Shown one piece after another: positions 1-6,161 of a stretch of 9,624 bases of DNA (its first letter is position 1; each line of letters opens with the position of its first letter). Below the pieces are notes generated by a model. That model saw only the letters and a program-made list of their open reading frames with translations. It was not told the origin of the DNA and did no database searches. The stretch covers positions 1-9,624 of the forward strand of contig CAUEUD010000141.1 of NCBI GenBank assembly GCA_959020865.1. Reading direction: 5' to 3'. Source of the stretch: Eubacterium limosum. Lineage in GTDB: Bacteria; Bacillota; Clostridia; Eubacteriales; Eubacteriaceae. The translations under genes were made by a program, and so were the position numbers.

Positions 1-11
1 TGATTCTTTTT

Positions 12-701
12 TCAGCGCTCCAGAAGCGCTGGAAGCTCCTCAAGGGTATGTATTTCATAATCAGCGTGAATATCAAGCAGGTTCTTTTCCCTGTCAGGGT
101 TATACCAGCAGGTATCAATGCCGGCGTTTATACCGCCCTGAATGTCAGAGGTTAAGGAGTCACCGACCACCAGTGCTTCGCCGGGATCATAGTCTGGAAT
201 ACGGGCCGCGATATAGTCGAAAAAGTCCTTCTGGGGCTTTTGAGCGCCAGCGTCCTCAGAGACAAAGATGTCCGCCATGAGCCTGTCAAGCCCTGTAGCT
301 GAAAGACGGCTGTACTGAGTGCTTGAGACGCCGTTAGTGACAATATAAAGCCTGAAATCCTTTTTTAAAGCCCTGCAGAGGTTATAGGCACCGTCGATGA
401 GAAAAGCGCCCCGTCCCAGAGCTGGCTGATAATCCGCCTCAAAAGCCATTCCGTCAATATCCAGTCCGAGCTCCAGAAACAAAAGCCGGAAGCGGCTGGT
501 GACCAGTGTGTCCTTGTCGATCAGGCCGTGCTCAAAATCCTTCCAGAGGCCGTGGTTGATGTCTGCGTAAAGGTCCAGAATCTCCCTTGTCGGGTGAATA
601 CCGTATTTTTTGAAGGTCTGGTCCAGAGCCTGGGCCTCGGCCTTTTTAAAATCCATCAGAGTGCCATCAGCGTCAAAGAGAAGCGTCGTGTATTTTTTCA
701 T
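12..701 (-). CDS. yjjG: YjjG-type HAD hydrolase (pyrimidine 5'-nucleotidase)
   Basis: This 229-residue cytosolic protein is a haloacid dehalogenase superfamily phosphatase. All four HAD motifs are visible: the nucleophile/acid pair in DADGT (D10, D12), the motif II threonine in VTNG (T122), the motif III lysine K155, and the motif IV acidic residues in GDSLTSD (D181, D186). The stretch GGINAGIDTCWYNP, and GLWKDFEHG earlier, closely resemble E. coli YjjG, a 5'-nucleotidase thought to remove non-canonical pyrimidine nucleotides. Length fits that family (about 225 residues). The ATG lies 2 bases after the stop of the upstream DUF1648-like gene, so it is the third gene of a unit with that gene and an MBL hydrolase; an AAGGA sequence lies rather far upstream (716-720), suggesting translational coupling. 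The exact substrate is inferred from family resemblance. Confidence 0.88.
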   Translation of the reverse strand: MKKYTTLLFDADGTLMDFKKAEAQALDQTFKKYGIHPTREILDLYADINHGLWKDFEHGLIDKDTLVTSRFRLLFLELGLDIDGMAFEADYQPALGRGAFLIDGAYNLCRALKKDFRLYIVTNGVSSTQYSRLSATGLDRLMADIFVSEDAGAQKPQKDFFDYIAARIPDYDPGEALVVGDSLTSDIQGGINAGIDTCWYNPDREKNLLDIHADYEIHTLEELPALLER

Positions 702-703
702 GT

Positions 704-1240
704 TCAGCGTGAATGTCCTTTCATAATCTGCCGCAGGCGAAAATAATAAAAGAGGATCGCTCCGGCAAATAAAACTGCAAAGCCAATGATAATATAGAGT
801 GTCACTCTGTGCTGTACCAGAACACTGTCCGAATAAATCATGGACAGAAAGATCGTGTTAAACAGATTGACAAAGAGCAGATCTGCAATGAGGATAATGG
901 TGCGTGTCAGCAGGCGTATATGCTCCAGGGCGGATTGATTATAAATGTTCAGATCATCCTGTATATGCTTTGTGGCATTTATATTGGTCACCGCTGCCGG
1001 AAAAAAGCTGATGATGGTGATGATCACAAACAGGATGCTTTCAATCATGATCATGGGTACCAGCGTAAAGGCTTTTTTGCTGTAGCGGATTACCTCGCCG
1101 CTGGCATTGAATTTTGAGACCAGCCGTTCCGGGATCTGGTCCCAGCACAGAACCAGATAAATGATAAAGCCGAAAAAACTGATCAGCGTGAGGACCAGCA
1201 AAATTTTCTGGGGGGCAGTCCAGCGAACCTTATCGTCCAT
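704..1240 (-). CDS. DUF1648-like four-helix membrane protein
   Basis: This is a 178-residue integral membrane protein with four hydrophobic segments at about residues 12-32, 58-84, 111-135 and 147-168. Between helices 1 and 2 it carries IPERLVSKFNASGEV (P37, F44-N45, G48), which resembles the DUF1648 signature (proline, then H/K-F-N, then G-E-x) found in small Firmicute membrane proteins, including relatives of the SdpI immunity protein. The second half of a full SdpI protein is not evident, so an immunity role is not claimed. The start is 4 bases after the stop of the MBL gene, with GGAG about 10 bases upstream inside that gene's end. It is followed 2 bases later by yjjG. Cotranscription is likely; no functional link among the three genes is obvious. 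Confidence 0.75.
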   Translation of the reverse strand: MDDKVRWTAPQKILLVLTLISFFGFIIYLVLCWDQIPERLVSKFNASGEVIRYSKKAFTLVPMIMIESILFVIITIISFFPAAVTNINATKHIQDDLNIYNQSALEHIRLLTRTIILIADLLFVNLFNTIFLSMIYSDSVLVQHRVTLYIIIGFAVLFAGAILFYYFRLRQIMKGHSR

Positions 1241-1244
1241 GGCT

Positions 1245-2057
1245 TTACCACTCCAGCGTCAGACCGACACCAACTTCCCGCTTAAGGGGAACTGCCTGAT
1301 GGATGGCCGCTCTCACCCGGAAGGAGGTGCAGTGGCAGGGGAGCAGGTTTTCGATATGGTTGTCTTTAAAATACTGGATCGTCCGGTCAACCTGTTCACC
1401 CAGCTTAAACAAATGAAAGCCGCCGATGATACCAAGTACCCGGCTGTCGCCTGTAACTCTTTTTGCCTGCTCCACAATATTGCAGATTCCGGAGTGTGAG
1501 CAGCCCGTCACAATGTATATCCCCTCAGGCGTGGTATAGACCAACGCGGAATCATCGAACAGAAAATCGGATTCGCTTTCGCTGTTTTCTGCCGTGGTCG
1601 TCCCAATGGCCTTTCGCGGCTCAAAGTCTGTAAGCTGCGGAATTTCGCCTAAAAAAGTAAAATTTGGGCTGACCTTATAGGGTGCCTTCGTCAAAATCAG
1701 CTGGCTGTTTTCAAGCAGTGTCATCTCCGACAGGGTCATCCCGATGTTTTCACCGTCAAACTGTTTCTCGGACAGGGCCTCTGGGTGGGCGATGATCTTA
1801 AGCCCCGGGTTGTCAAAGTGTTCAAAATAGGCCGGAAGCCCTCCGGTATGGTCGTTGTGGCCGTGGGAGAGGACGATGGTATTAATATCGGATAAATCAA
1901 TGCCGAGACGCCTGGCGTTTTCGATGTAAATATCTGAATAACCCGTATCCAGAAGAAAGCGTGAGCCCTCATCCTCAATATAGTAGCACAGGCCTGGCTC
2001 TCCCAGGTAATAGTGGTCAATGCTGGTATGATTATCAACAAGTACGGTCAGTTTCAT
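1245..2057 (-). CDS. MBL-fold metallo-hydrolase, COG1237 type
   Basis: This 270-residue metallo-beta-lactamase-fold protein has the full metal-binding set: LSHGHNDHTGG (H65, H67, D69, H70), GCSHSGICN (H188), GGFHL (H215) and PCHCT (H242). The combination of an N-terminal VDNHT, TGCSHSGI, GGFHL and PCHCT is characteristic of COG1237, a family annotated from an archaeal enzyme as dihydropterin-6-methyl-ribofuranosyl-aminobenzene phosphate synthase (a methanopterin step). Many bacteria without methanopterin carry the family, so the real substrate here is unknown and the archaeal name should not be transferred. A clear AAAGGAG (2066-2072) lies 8 bases before the ATG and a strong promoter precedes it. 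It is the first gene of the unit with the DUF1648-like protein and yjjG. Confidence 0.88.
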   Translation of the reverse strand: MKLTVLVDNHTSIDHYYLGEPGLCYYIEDEGSRFLLDTGYSDIYIENARRLGIDLSDINTIVLSHGHNDHTGGLPAYFEHFDNPGLKIIAHPEALSEKQFDGENIGMTLSEMTLLENSQLILTKAPYKVSPNFTFLGEIPQLTDFEPRKAIGTTTAENSESESDFLFDDSALVYTTPEGIYIVTGCSHSGICNIVEQAKRVTGDSRVLGIIGGFHLFKLGEQVDRTIQYFKDNHIENLLPCHCTSFRVRAAIHQAVPLKREVGVGLTLEW

Positions 2058-2090
2058 ATAAAAGACTCCTTTCAGGATTCATTTAATCTT

Positions 2091-2119
2091 ATTATAAAGA
2101 AAAGGCATTGACTTAGCAA
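2091..2119 (-). promoter_or_regulatory. Promoter for the MBL/DUF1648/yjjG unit
   Basis: On the minus strand a perfect TATAAT (2091-2096) lies exactly 17 bp from TTGCTA (2114-2119, four of six matches to TTGACA). Transcription would start near 2084, just upstream of the AAAGGAG at 2066-2072 and the ATG at 2057. The -35 box lies inside the hairpin of the preceding operon's terminator and the -10 box lies in its T-rich tail. Confidence 0.72.
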
Positions 2120-2124
2120 TGCCC
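2094..2124 (-). terminator. Rho-independent terminator of the ltaE operon
   Basis: The arms GGCATTG (2104-2110) and CAATGCC (2117-2123) form a 7-bp stem around a 6-base loop. On the minus strand the hairpin is followed at once by TTTTCTTTAT. It begins 1 base after the stop codon of the membrane protein gene at 2125. The stem is short, so termination may be partial. Confidence 0.7.
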
Positions 2125-2835
2125 TTAACTTAGAATACAGGAATTGAGGTTAAAAGATGTCATCCTCGGTATGGCGCGAAAAAAATCGTTGCTGCTGTCA
2201 AAGATATCCACCTGCCTCGCAGAGCTCACGCGTCTGGTGGCCGCACGCGGTCTGCGGTAACCATCTGTTCTGGTCTGTCTGGGATAACGGGCGCCTGGCA
2301 TCGATGTACTGCGGGAAACAGCAGATCGGCCATAGCCGCGTGTTGCTCTGACGGAACGCACCAGCAGCACCAGCGCAATAATGCCCATAACCATACTGAC
2401 TGTAACGGCAAGGCCCAGAAAATAATTGGTGAAATCACCGATGGCAATACTGCCAAAGCCTTTCCCATAATTGAAGAGAAACGGCGAATTTACCGCCACA
2501 AAAGCCGGTGTGGCACTCGAAAAATCGAAAGCTGCGGCTTTGAAAAAGGCCGGCAGGTTTAAAACAACGGCCAGCAGCACAAACAGACAGGCAATGTACA
2601 GAATCTGTCCGGGAACGGCTGAGCCGCTTGTCTTTTTCAGCGTTAAAAAAGACAGGATCAGGGTGATAACCGCAAAGGCTGCGTACAGGGCAAAACTTAC
2701 AAGCGCAAAGGTTTGGAAGCCTGTAAAGTCAATGGACAGTGAGGTGTCAATGACCAGGGTGGAAAGGCGGATCACAAGCGCCGCAATCCCGGTGGTCAAA
2801 AGAAATACCCAGAAAGCCAAATGTCGATTATTCAT
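2125..2835 (-). CDS. Four-helix membrane protein with arginine-rich tail
   Basis: I do not recognise this 236-residue protein. Four hydrophobic segments are visible at about residues 8-28, 43-66, 79-98 and 138-159, followed by a very basic tail with 14 arginines between residues 160 and 207, rich in R-x-x-R and S/T-R patterns. By the positive-inside rule the tail is probably cytoplasmic, where it could contact nucleic acid, lipid headgroups or an acidic partner; that is inference. The gene overlaps the end of ltaE by 8 bases (the ATG is inside its last codons) and is the last gene of the operon. The final 17 residues lie after a run of seven T in the coding strand (2179-2185). One extra T would give a different, acidic ending with a stop at 2150-2152, so the C-terminus is uncertain. 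Confidence 0.7.
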   Translation of the reverse strand: MNNRHLAFWVFLLTTGIAALVIRLSTLVIDTSLSIDFTGFQTFALVSFALYAAFAVITLILSFLTLKKTSGSAVPGQILYIACLFVLLAVVLNLPAFFKAAAFDFSSATPAFVAVNSPFLFNYGKGFGSIAIGDFTNYFLGLAVTVSMVMGIIALVLLVRSVRATRGYGRSAVSRSTSMPGARYPRQTRTDGYRRPRAATRRVSSARQVDIFDSSNDFFRAIPRMTSFNLNSCILS

Positions 2836-3859
2836 GGCACAGCCTGTCTAAATCCTCTATAAACGAATCCACCATGGCGTCGGTCATGGCCCAGGAGGTC
2901 ACAAACCGTACGGCTGTATGCCCCTCGTCAATGGTTTCCTGATCTCTGAAGGCGGTTTTTCGCCTCAGCCCAGCGATCAGCTCATTGGGGAAAATCGGAA
3001 AAATCTGGTTGCTGGGAGAATCTACCAGAAAAGAAAAGCCCTTAGCCTCAAAGGCGGCTTTCAGCCGGGCTGCCAGCCCGTTGGCGTGAGCGCCAAGCTC
3101 CAGATAAAGATTATCTTTAAAAAGTTCCTCGAATTGAATACCGAGAATACGCCCCTTGGCAAAAAGGCCGCCGCGCTGCTTCAGAGTAAAATTAAAATCC
3201 TCTGCCAATGCAGGGTTAACCAGCACTAACGCCTCGCCAAACAGAGCCCCGCATTTTGTGCCTCCGATATAAAACGCATCGCAGAGCTTCGGGAAATCTG
3301 TGAGCACCAGATCATTGCCCGGTGCAGTGAGGGCAGACGCAAGGCGGGCGCCGTCCATATAAAGGTACAGGCTGTTTTTGTCACAGACCTGCCGGATGGC
3401 AGATAACTCGGCCTTTGTATAAATTGTACCGATCTCGGTTGAATCCGAGAGATAGACCATTTTAGGCGCAACCATATGGTGGTCGGTATGGGCATCTACC
3501 GCGGCCTGGATGAGCTGCGGGGTCAGCTTTCCGTCCTCTGATGGCATGGCGATAATTTTATGGCCAGATGCTTCGATGGCACCGGTCTCATGTGTACAGA
3601 TATGACCGGTTTCAGCTGCAATCACAGCCTGCCACGGCTTTAACGCGTGGGCGATAAATGCCATGTTGGTCTGGGTACCGCCAGATAAAAAATAAATATC
3701 GCAATCTGGACAGCCGATCGCCCTTTTGATTAAGGCTCGCGCGTTGTCACAATGGGGGTCTTCCTCATAACCCTCGGTCTGTTCAAAATTGGTGCGGGCC
3801 AGGGCATCCATAATTCTCGGATGCGCCCCTTCACAATAGTCACTGCTGAATAGAATCAT
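2828..3859 (-). CDS. ltaE: Low-specificity L-threonine aldolase
   Basis: This 343-residue, pyridoxal-phosphate-dependent fold-type I enzyme cleaves L-threonine or L-allo-threonine to glycine and acetaldehyde. Visible features are GGTQTN (60-65, phosphate binding), H86 in the stretch that stacks on the cofactor, MDGARL (D169 contacts the pyridine nitrogen, R172 nearby), the cofactor lysine K202 in GGTKCG, and RFVTSWA (R318, substrate carboxylate). Length matches the family (E. coli LtaE has 333 residues). The start is set by AAAGGAG about 6 bases upstream, and it overlaps the Nim-like gene by ATGA. It lies in a four-gene operon with a tRNA-editing protein, a flavoprotein and a membrane protein. 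A related beta-eliminating lyase activity is possible, but the motifs fit aldolase best. Confidence 0.92.
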   Translation of the reverse strand: MILFSSDYCEGAHPRIMDALARTNFEQTEGYEEDPHCDNARALIKRAIGCPDCDIYFLSGGTQTNMAFIAHALKPWQAVIAAETGHICTHETGAIEASGHKIIAMPSEDGKLTPQLIQAAVDAHTDHHMVAPKMVYLSDSTEIGTIYTKAELSAIRQVCDKNSLYLYMDGARLASALTAPGNDLVLTDFPKLCDAFYIGGTKCGALFGEALVLVNPALAEDFNFTLKQRGGLFAKGRILGIQFEELFKDNLYLELGAHANGLAARLKAAFEAKGFSFLVDSPSNQIFPIFPNELIAGLRRKTAFRDQETIDEGHTAVRFVTSWAMTDAMVDSFIEDLDRLCHE

Positions 3860-4338
3860 ACGCGCTCCTTTCGATTGGCCTTGCCAGTAAATTCATGGAC
3901 TGTCAGTTTTAAAACAGTGGTGTGGTTCAGTACCTTCTCATCAAAATCCCAGTCGTCACGACCGCTGTAGTGGCGCATCAAATGACTGAGAGCAGTCTTT
4001 TTGGCCTCAGGCTCAGCCAGCCTTTCCAAATGCCCCCATCCCACAATACTCATAAACTGTGTGGAATAATGGCAGGCTTTCGGCCCGGTCACCAGCTTTT
4101 GTCCGCAGTCCAGTTCAAATCCGGCGCGGTTATCAGCTGCCATGAGCTCAAGCTTGCGCCCCTCATCCGCGCAGTGAAAATAGAGGGTTAAGCGATTGTC
4201 CTCCAGGGTATAACCATAACTGAGCGGAACGATATAGGGCGCGCCGCCAGTATTCAACGCCAGGCGGCAGGTATCCGCTGTCTCCAGCGTCTGGCGCATG
4301 AGCTGTTCGTCTTTAATCTCTCGGTTTGCTTTACGCAT
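3856..4338 (-). CDS. Nim-like FMN-binding split-barrel flavoprotein
   Basis: This 160-residue cytosolic protein belongs to the pyridoxamine-5'-phosphate-oxidase-like split-barrel fold, in the COG3467/NimA-type subgroup. It starts with the typical MRKANREI, then has APYIVPLSYGY (33-43), LYFHCADEGRKLELM (52-66), FELD (74-77), the SIVGWGHLE strand (97-105) and LTVHEFTGK (145-153). The family binds FMN or related cofactors. Nim proteins reduce the nitro group of 5-nitroimidazoles without forming toxic radicals, but most chromosomal members have no tested substrate, so drug resistance is not asserted. A ribosome binding site with AGGAAAGGTG lies about 9 bases upstream. The gene is 18 bp after the editing-protein gene and its stop overlaps the ltaE start, so translation of the pair is probably coupled. 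Confidence 0.86.
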   Translation of the reverse strand: MRKANREIKDEQLMRQTLETADTCRLALNTGGAPYIVPLSYGYTLEDNRLTLYFHCADEGRKLELMAADNRAGFELDCGQKLVTGPKACHYSTQFMSIVGWGHLERLAEPEAKKTALSHLMRHYSGRDDWDFDEKVLNHTTVLKLTVHEFTGKANRKERV

Positions 4339-4356
4339 TTTGTCTTCACCTTTCCT

Positions 4357-4842
4357 TTACAGATTCAGCAATGCAATGCTGTTGCCATTGCTCTCGATGC
4401 ATTTAACGAGATCCTCATAGCTGAGGACAACCGTAGCCGTATTGTCACAGGGATGCACGCCAAGGTTCGGACAGCCCATCAGATCCTTATCGAGAACAAC
4501 CTCCACATTGGCTTCGGGGTTTCCGAATACGCCCAGCGGGGTGACAGCCCCCTTGGTCAGCTGAAGGTGCTTCATCAGCCGCTCTTCCGACGCAAAGCTG
4601 AGCTTTGAACAGCCCAGTTGTTCGCGGATTCCTGCCAGATCAGCCTTTTTATCCTTGTCGAGCACCACAAGAAAATGGCGCTTCCCCTTGGCGTCGCGCA
4701 GGAACAGGTTTTTAACCACATTACATTTAAAGGTAACCCCCAGATTATCCATCTCCTCGATGGTATAAACTGCGGGATGGTCTATTTTTTCATAGGTGAT
4801 GCCCAGGGCATCCAGCCTGCTTAAGGTTTCTTTACAATTCAT
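4357..4842 (-). CDS. Prolyl-tRNA editing-domain protein (ProXp-ala/PrdX type)
   Basis: This 161-residue free-standing YbaK/INS-type trans-editing domain fits the PrdX/ProXp-ala subgroup, which hydrolyses mischarged Ala-tRNA(Pro) released by prolyl-tRNA synthetase. Visible hallmarks are HPAVYTIEEM (22-31), the conserved lysine in VVKNLFLRD (K44), LSFASEERL (81-89), GAVTPLGVF (98-106), VVLDKDL (115-121) and GVHPCDN (128-134). Length is typical of the single-domain family. A good AAGGAG (4851-4856) lies 8 bases before the ATG. It is the first gene of the four-gene operon ending near 2125 and is read divergently from the zincin gene. Another alanyl- or cysteinyl-tRNA specificity cannot be excluded from sequence alone. 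Confidence 0.9.
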   Translation of the reverse strand: MNCKETLSRLDALGITYEKIDHPAVYTIEEMDNLGVTFKCNVVKNLFLRDAKGKRHFLVVLDKDKKADLAGIREQLGCSKLSFASEERLMKHLQLTKGAVTPLGVFGNPEANVEVVLDKDLMGCPNLGVHPCDNTATVVLSYEDLVKCIESNGNSIALLNL

Positions 4843-4871
4843 TTGCTGGTCTCCTTATGTCATGGTATGAT
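4843..4871 (+). promoter_or_regulatory. Putative promoter of the zincin gene
   Basis: On the plus strand TTGCTG (4843-4848) and TATGAT (4866-4871, five of six matches) are 17 bp apart. The start would be near 4878, leaving a leader of about 67 bases before the ATG at 4945. The box is back-to-back with the minus-strand promoter. It is weaker evidence than the opposite promoter because the -35 box matches at only three positions. Confidence 0.4.
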
Positions 4872-4887
4872 AGTCTTACTATACCAT
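4862..4887. repeat. Operator-like inverted repeat in a divergent promoter
   Basis: The arms ATGGT-ATG-ATAGT (4862-4874) and ACTAT-ACCAT (4878-4887) are complementary over ten bases, with a three-base insertion in the left arm and a three-base centre (CTT). The repeat spans both divergent -10 boxes, where a repressor or activator could control both directions. It has no T-tract, so it is not a terminator. No regulator gene is adjacent. Confidence 0.45.
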
Positions 4888-4906
4888 ACTAAAGAACCGC
4901 CGTAAA
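4878..4906 (-). promoter_or_regulatory. Promoter of the editing-protein/ltaE operon
   Basis: On the minus strand TTTACG (4901-4906) and TATAGT (4878-4883, five of six matches) are 17 bp apart. The predicted start is near 4871, about 30 bases before the ATG at 4842, with AAGGAG between. The -10 box overlaps the right arm of the inverted repeat at 4862-4887. Confidence 0.55.
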
Positions 4907-4944
4907 GAATACAAAATTGCATTAGCGAAAGGAGTCGGGTAAAA

Positions 4945-5316
4945 ATGATGGATATTGACCAGTTTGAGGCAGCGCTGGACGCCATTGCCAATACGCTGCC
5001 GCCGGCTTTTTACGAAGAGCTGAACGGTGGCATTTTGCTCCTTCCAGAAGCCAAACGCCACCCAAAAGCCAGAGGTGACGTTCTCTACATCATGGGAGAG
5101 TACCATCGCGACCAGGTCATGGGGCGCTATATCGTCATTTATTACGGCTCTTTTGAGCGGGTGTATGGCTATCTGAGTGACGAGGCGTTAAAAGACCAGA
5201 TGGAAAAAACACTCCGGCACGAATTTCGGCATCACATGGAATCCCGGGCCGGCATGCGTGATCTTGAAATTGTGGACCGCATGCAGATGGAGGACTATGA
5301 AAACCGGAAAAAATGA
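4945..5316 (+). CDS. Zincin-fold metallopeptidase family protein (DUF1025 type)
   Basis: This 123-residue protein resembles the short, single-domain zincin-like family (PF06262). It has the order typical of the family: an acidic N-terminal helix with LPPAFYEELNGG, a central GRYIVIYYGSFERVYG beta hairpin, then TLRHEFRHHMESRAGMRDLE containing the HExxH motif (H92, E93, H96) plus the extra H97 often seen in this family. No signal peptide or membrane segment is present, so it is probably cytosolic. Family members have metal-binding folds but mostly undefined substrates. The start is supported by AAAGGAG (4928-4934) about 10 bases upstream; a second in-frame ATG follows directly. It appears monocistronic, because a strong terminator begins at its stop codon. 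Peptidase activity is inferred from the motif. Confidence 0.85.
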   Translation: MMDIDQFEAALDAIANTLPPAFYEELNGGILLLPEAKRHPKARGDVLYIMGEYHRDQVMGRYIVIYYGSFERVYGYLSDEALKDQMEKTLRHEFRHHMESRAGMRDLEIVDRMQMEDYENRKK

Positions 5317-5348
5317 GCACGGCGCAAAAGTGTGCCGTGCTCATTTTT
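5309..5348 (+). terminator. Strong terminator after the zincin gene
   Basis: TGAGCACGGC (5314-5323) pairs with GCCGTGCTCA (5334-5343). The stem extends inward by three pairs (one of them G-U) and outward through an A-run and a T-run, with a four-base loop. The stop codon TGA (5314-5316) is the first triplet of the left arm. The T-run follows on the plus strand, and the A-run before it would allow termination on the other strand too. Confidence 0.9.
5310..5343 (+). repeat. 34-bp palindromic element, copy A
   Basis: Copy A reads on the plus strand from the A-run through the full hairpin. The reverse complement of 7078-7111 matches it at 33 of 34 positions; the only difference is at 5330 (G) versus 7091. 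The asymmetric loop (GCAAAA before TGTGCC) gives the element a direction, so the copies can be seen to be in opposite orientation. Confidence 0.85.
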
Positions 5349-5351
5349 CAG

Positions 5352-5380
5352 TTGCAAGGTCTCTGAAAAGGTGCTATGAT
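5352..5380 (+). promoter_or_regulatory. Promoter of the lipoprotein gene
   Basis: TTGCAA (5352-5357) and TATGAT (5375-5380) are exactly 17 bp apart, starting 4 bases after the T-run of the preceding terminator. Transcription would begin near 5387, about 30 bases upstream of the GTG start at 5417. It probably also serves the MBL gene at 6162, since I see no terminator between the two. Confidence 0.65.
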
Positions 5381-5416
5381 GAAAAAAGAAAATCTTTTGA
5401 AAGTGAGGAATCCGAA

Positions 5417-6094
5417 GTGAAAAGGTTGACAGCAACAGCACTCATTTTGGCAGCCTGTCTTTGTTTTTCAGGCTGCGTCAATATTTACACTGATGGTGGC
5501 AAAGGAAAGGAGAAAGGGGAGACGCCAGCACCCGCCTCTACAGCCGAACCCACTGCCGACACCTCAAAAATTGACACCGGCTCGGCCAAGGCGTATGAGG
5601 ATTATGGAACCCTGCGGGCTGCCTCAGGCAGAGAAAACATCCCGAGAACACAGGACTACCAGATCAGCGCCTCCTCGACCAAGGCACCCATGGCCGGGAT
5701 TTCCTATGGCGCTGAAAATTTAAAGGACAACAGCCTGGACACCGCATGGGTAGAGGGCGCGTCCGGCTCCGGCGTGGGTGAGCGGCTTCTCATCACACCT
5801 GCCCACAGCATGGAGATGAAGGGCTTTCTCATCCGAAACGGCTACTGCAAAAATGACAAAGCCTTTTCCGAAAACGGGCGAGTACGCCTTTTGAAGGTGC
5901 ACCTGTATGACGGTTCGCCCCTCTGTACCCTCCAGCTGGAAAATGACCGCGGCGCACAGTACTTTGCACTGCCCGAGGTGGTGACCGTCCACGGCGGCGA
6001 TACCCTGAGCTTTACCATTGAGGATACCTACTCGGGTCCTGAGGACGGCGAATACGATACGGCCCTGTCCGAAATCGCACTCCTCGGCTTTTAA
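5417..6094 (+). CDS. Lipoprotein with discoidin-like (NADase-type glycan-binding) domain
   Basis: Starting at GTG 5417, this 225-residue protein has a lipoprotein signal: basic KR, a hydrophobic stretch, then FSGC with C20 as the likely lipidated cysteine (LAAC at C14 is a less likely alternative). Residues 21-60 form a Gly/Pro/Thr/Ala-rich linker. Residues about 80-225 resemble the NADase-type glycan-binding, discoidin-like beta-sandwich seen in Firmicute surface proteins: ASSTKAP, AENLKDNSLDTAWVEG (99-114), GERLLI, KGFLIRNGYCK (135-145) and LSEIALLGF at the end. It would be anchored outside the membrane and bind an unknown ligand; no catalytic domain is present. The GTG start is chosen because GAGG (5405-5408) lies 8 bases upstream and it exposes the signal peptide; an earlier ATG in the same frame would run through the terminator. 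The gene is GC-rich (38 of 60 bases in 5761-5820). Confidence 0.8.
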   Translation: MKRLTATALILAACLCFSGCVNIYTDGGKGKEKGETPAPASTAEPTADTSKIDTGSAKAYEDYGTLRAASGRENIPRTQDYQISASSTKAPMAGISYGAENLKDNSLDTAWVEGASGSGVGERLLITPAHSMEMKGFLIRNGYCKNDKAFSENGRVRLLKVHLYDGSPLCTLQLENDRGAQYFALPEVVTVHGGDTLSFTIEDTYSGPEDGEYDTALSEIALLGF

Positions 6095-6161
6095 TGACAA
6101 CCGCGACAGCTTCACTAAACTTGATGCTCTTTCTTATCTGGATAAAAGGAGGTTATCTGTC

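Noticed and set aside
13..31. Perfect hairpin CAGCGCT/AGCGCTG at the end of yjjG, considered as its terminator.
   Set aside because: On the minus strand it is followed by an A-run, not a T-run; the T-run is on the wrong side. The real terminator is probably beyond base 1.
704..1240. SdpI-type toxin immunity function for the DUF1648-like protein.
   Set aside because: Only the DUF1648-like segment is seen; the second half typical of full SdpI and any neighbouring toxin gene are absent.
5258..5416. Longer start for the lipoprotein from ATG 5258.
   Set aside because: It would read through the zincin gene end and the strong terminator, and would bury the lipoprotein signal peptide internally.
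5376..5420. Possible 14-residue leader peptide starting at ATG 5376, ending in a GTGA overlap with the lipoprotein start, preceded by AAAAGGTG.
   Set aside because: Its ATG lies inside the -10 box TATGAT of a well-spaced promoter (5352-5380), so the start codon would be upstream of the predicted transcription start.
6133..6159. Short direct repeat TTATCTG (6133-6139 and 6153-6159) before the second MBL gene, considered as a regulator site.
   Set aside because: Seven bases repeated in an A+T-rich leader is easily chance, and the second copy lies between the ribosome binding site and the start codon.
6018..6161. Longer start for the MBL gene from ATG 6018.
   Set aside because: It overlaps the lipoprotein gene, gives a low-complexity unrelated N-terminus and ignores the strong AAAAGGAGGT before ATG 6162.
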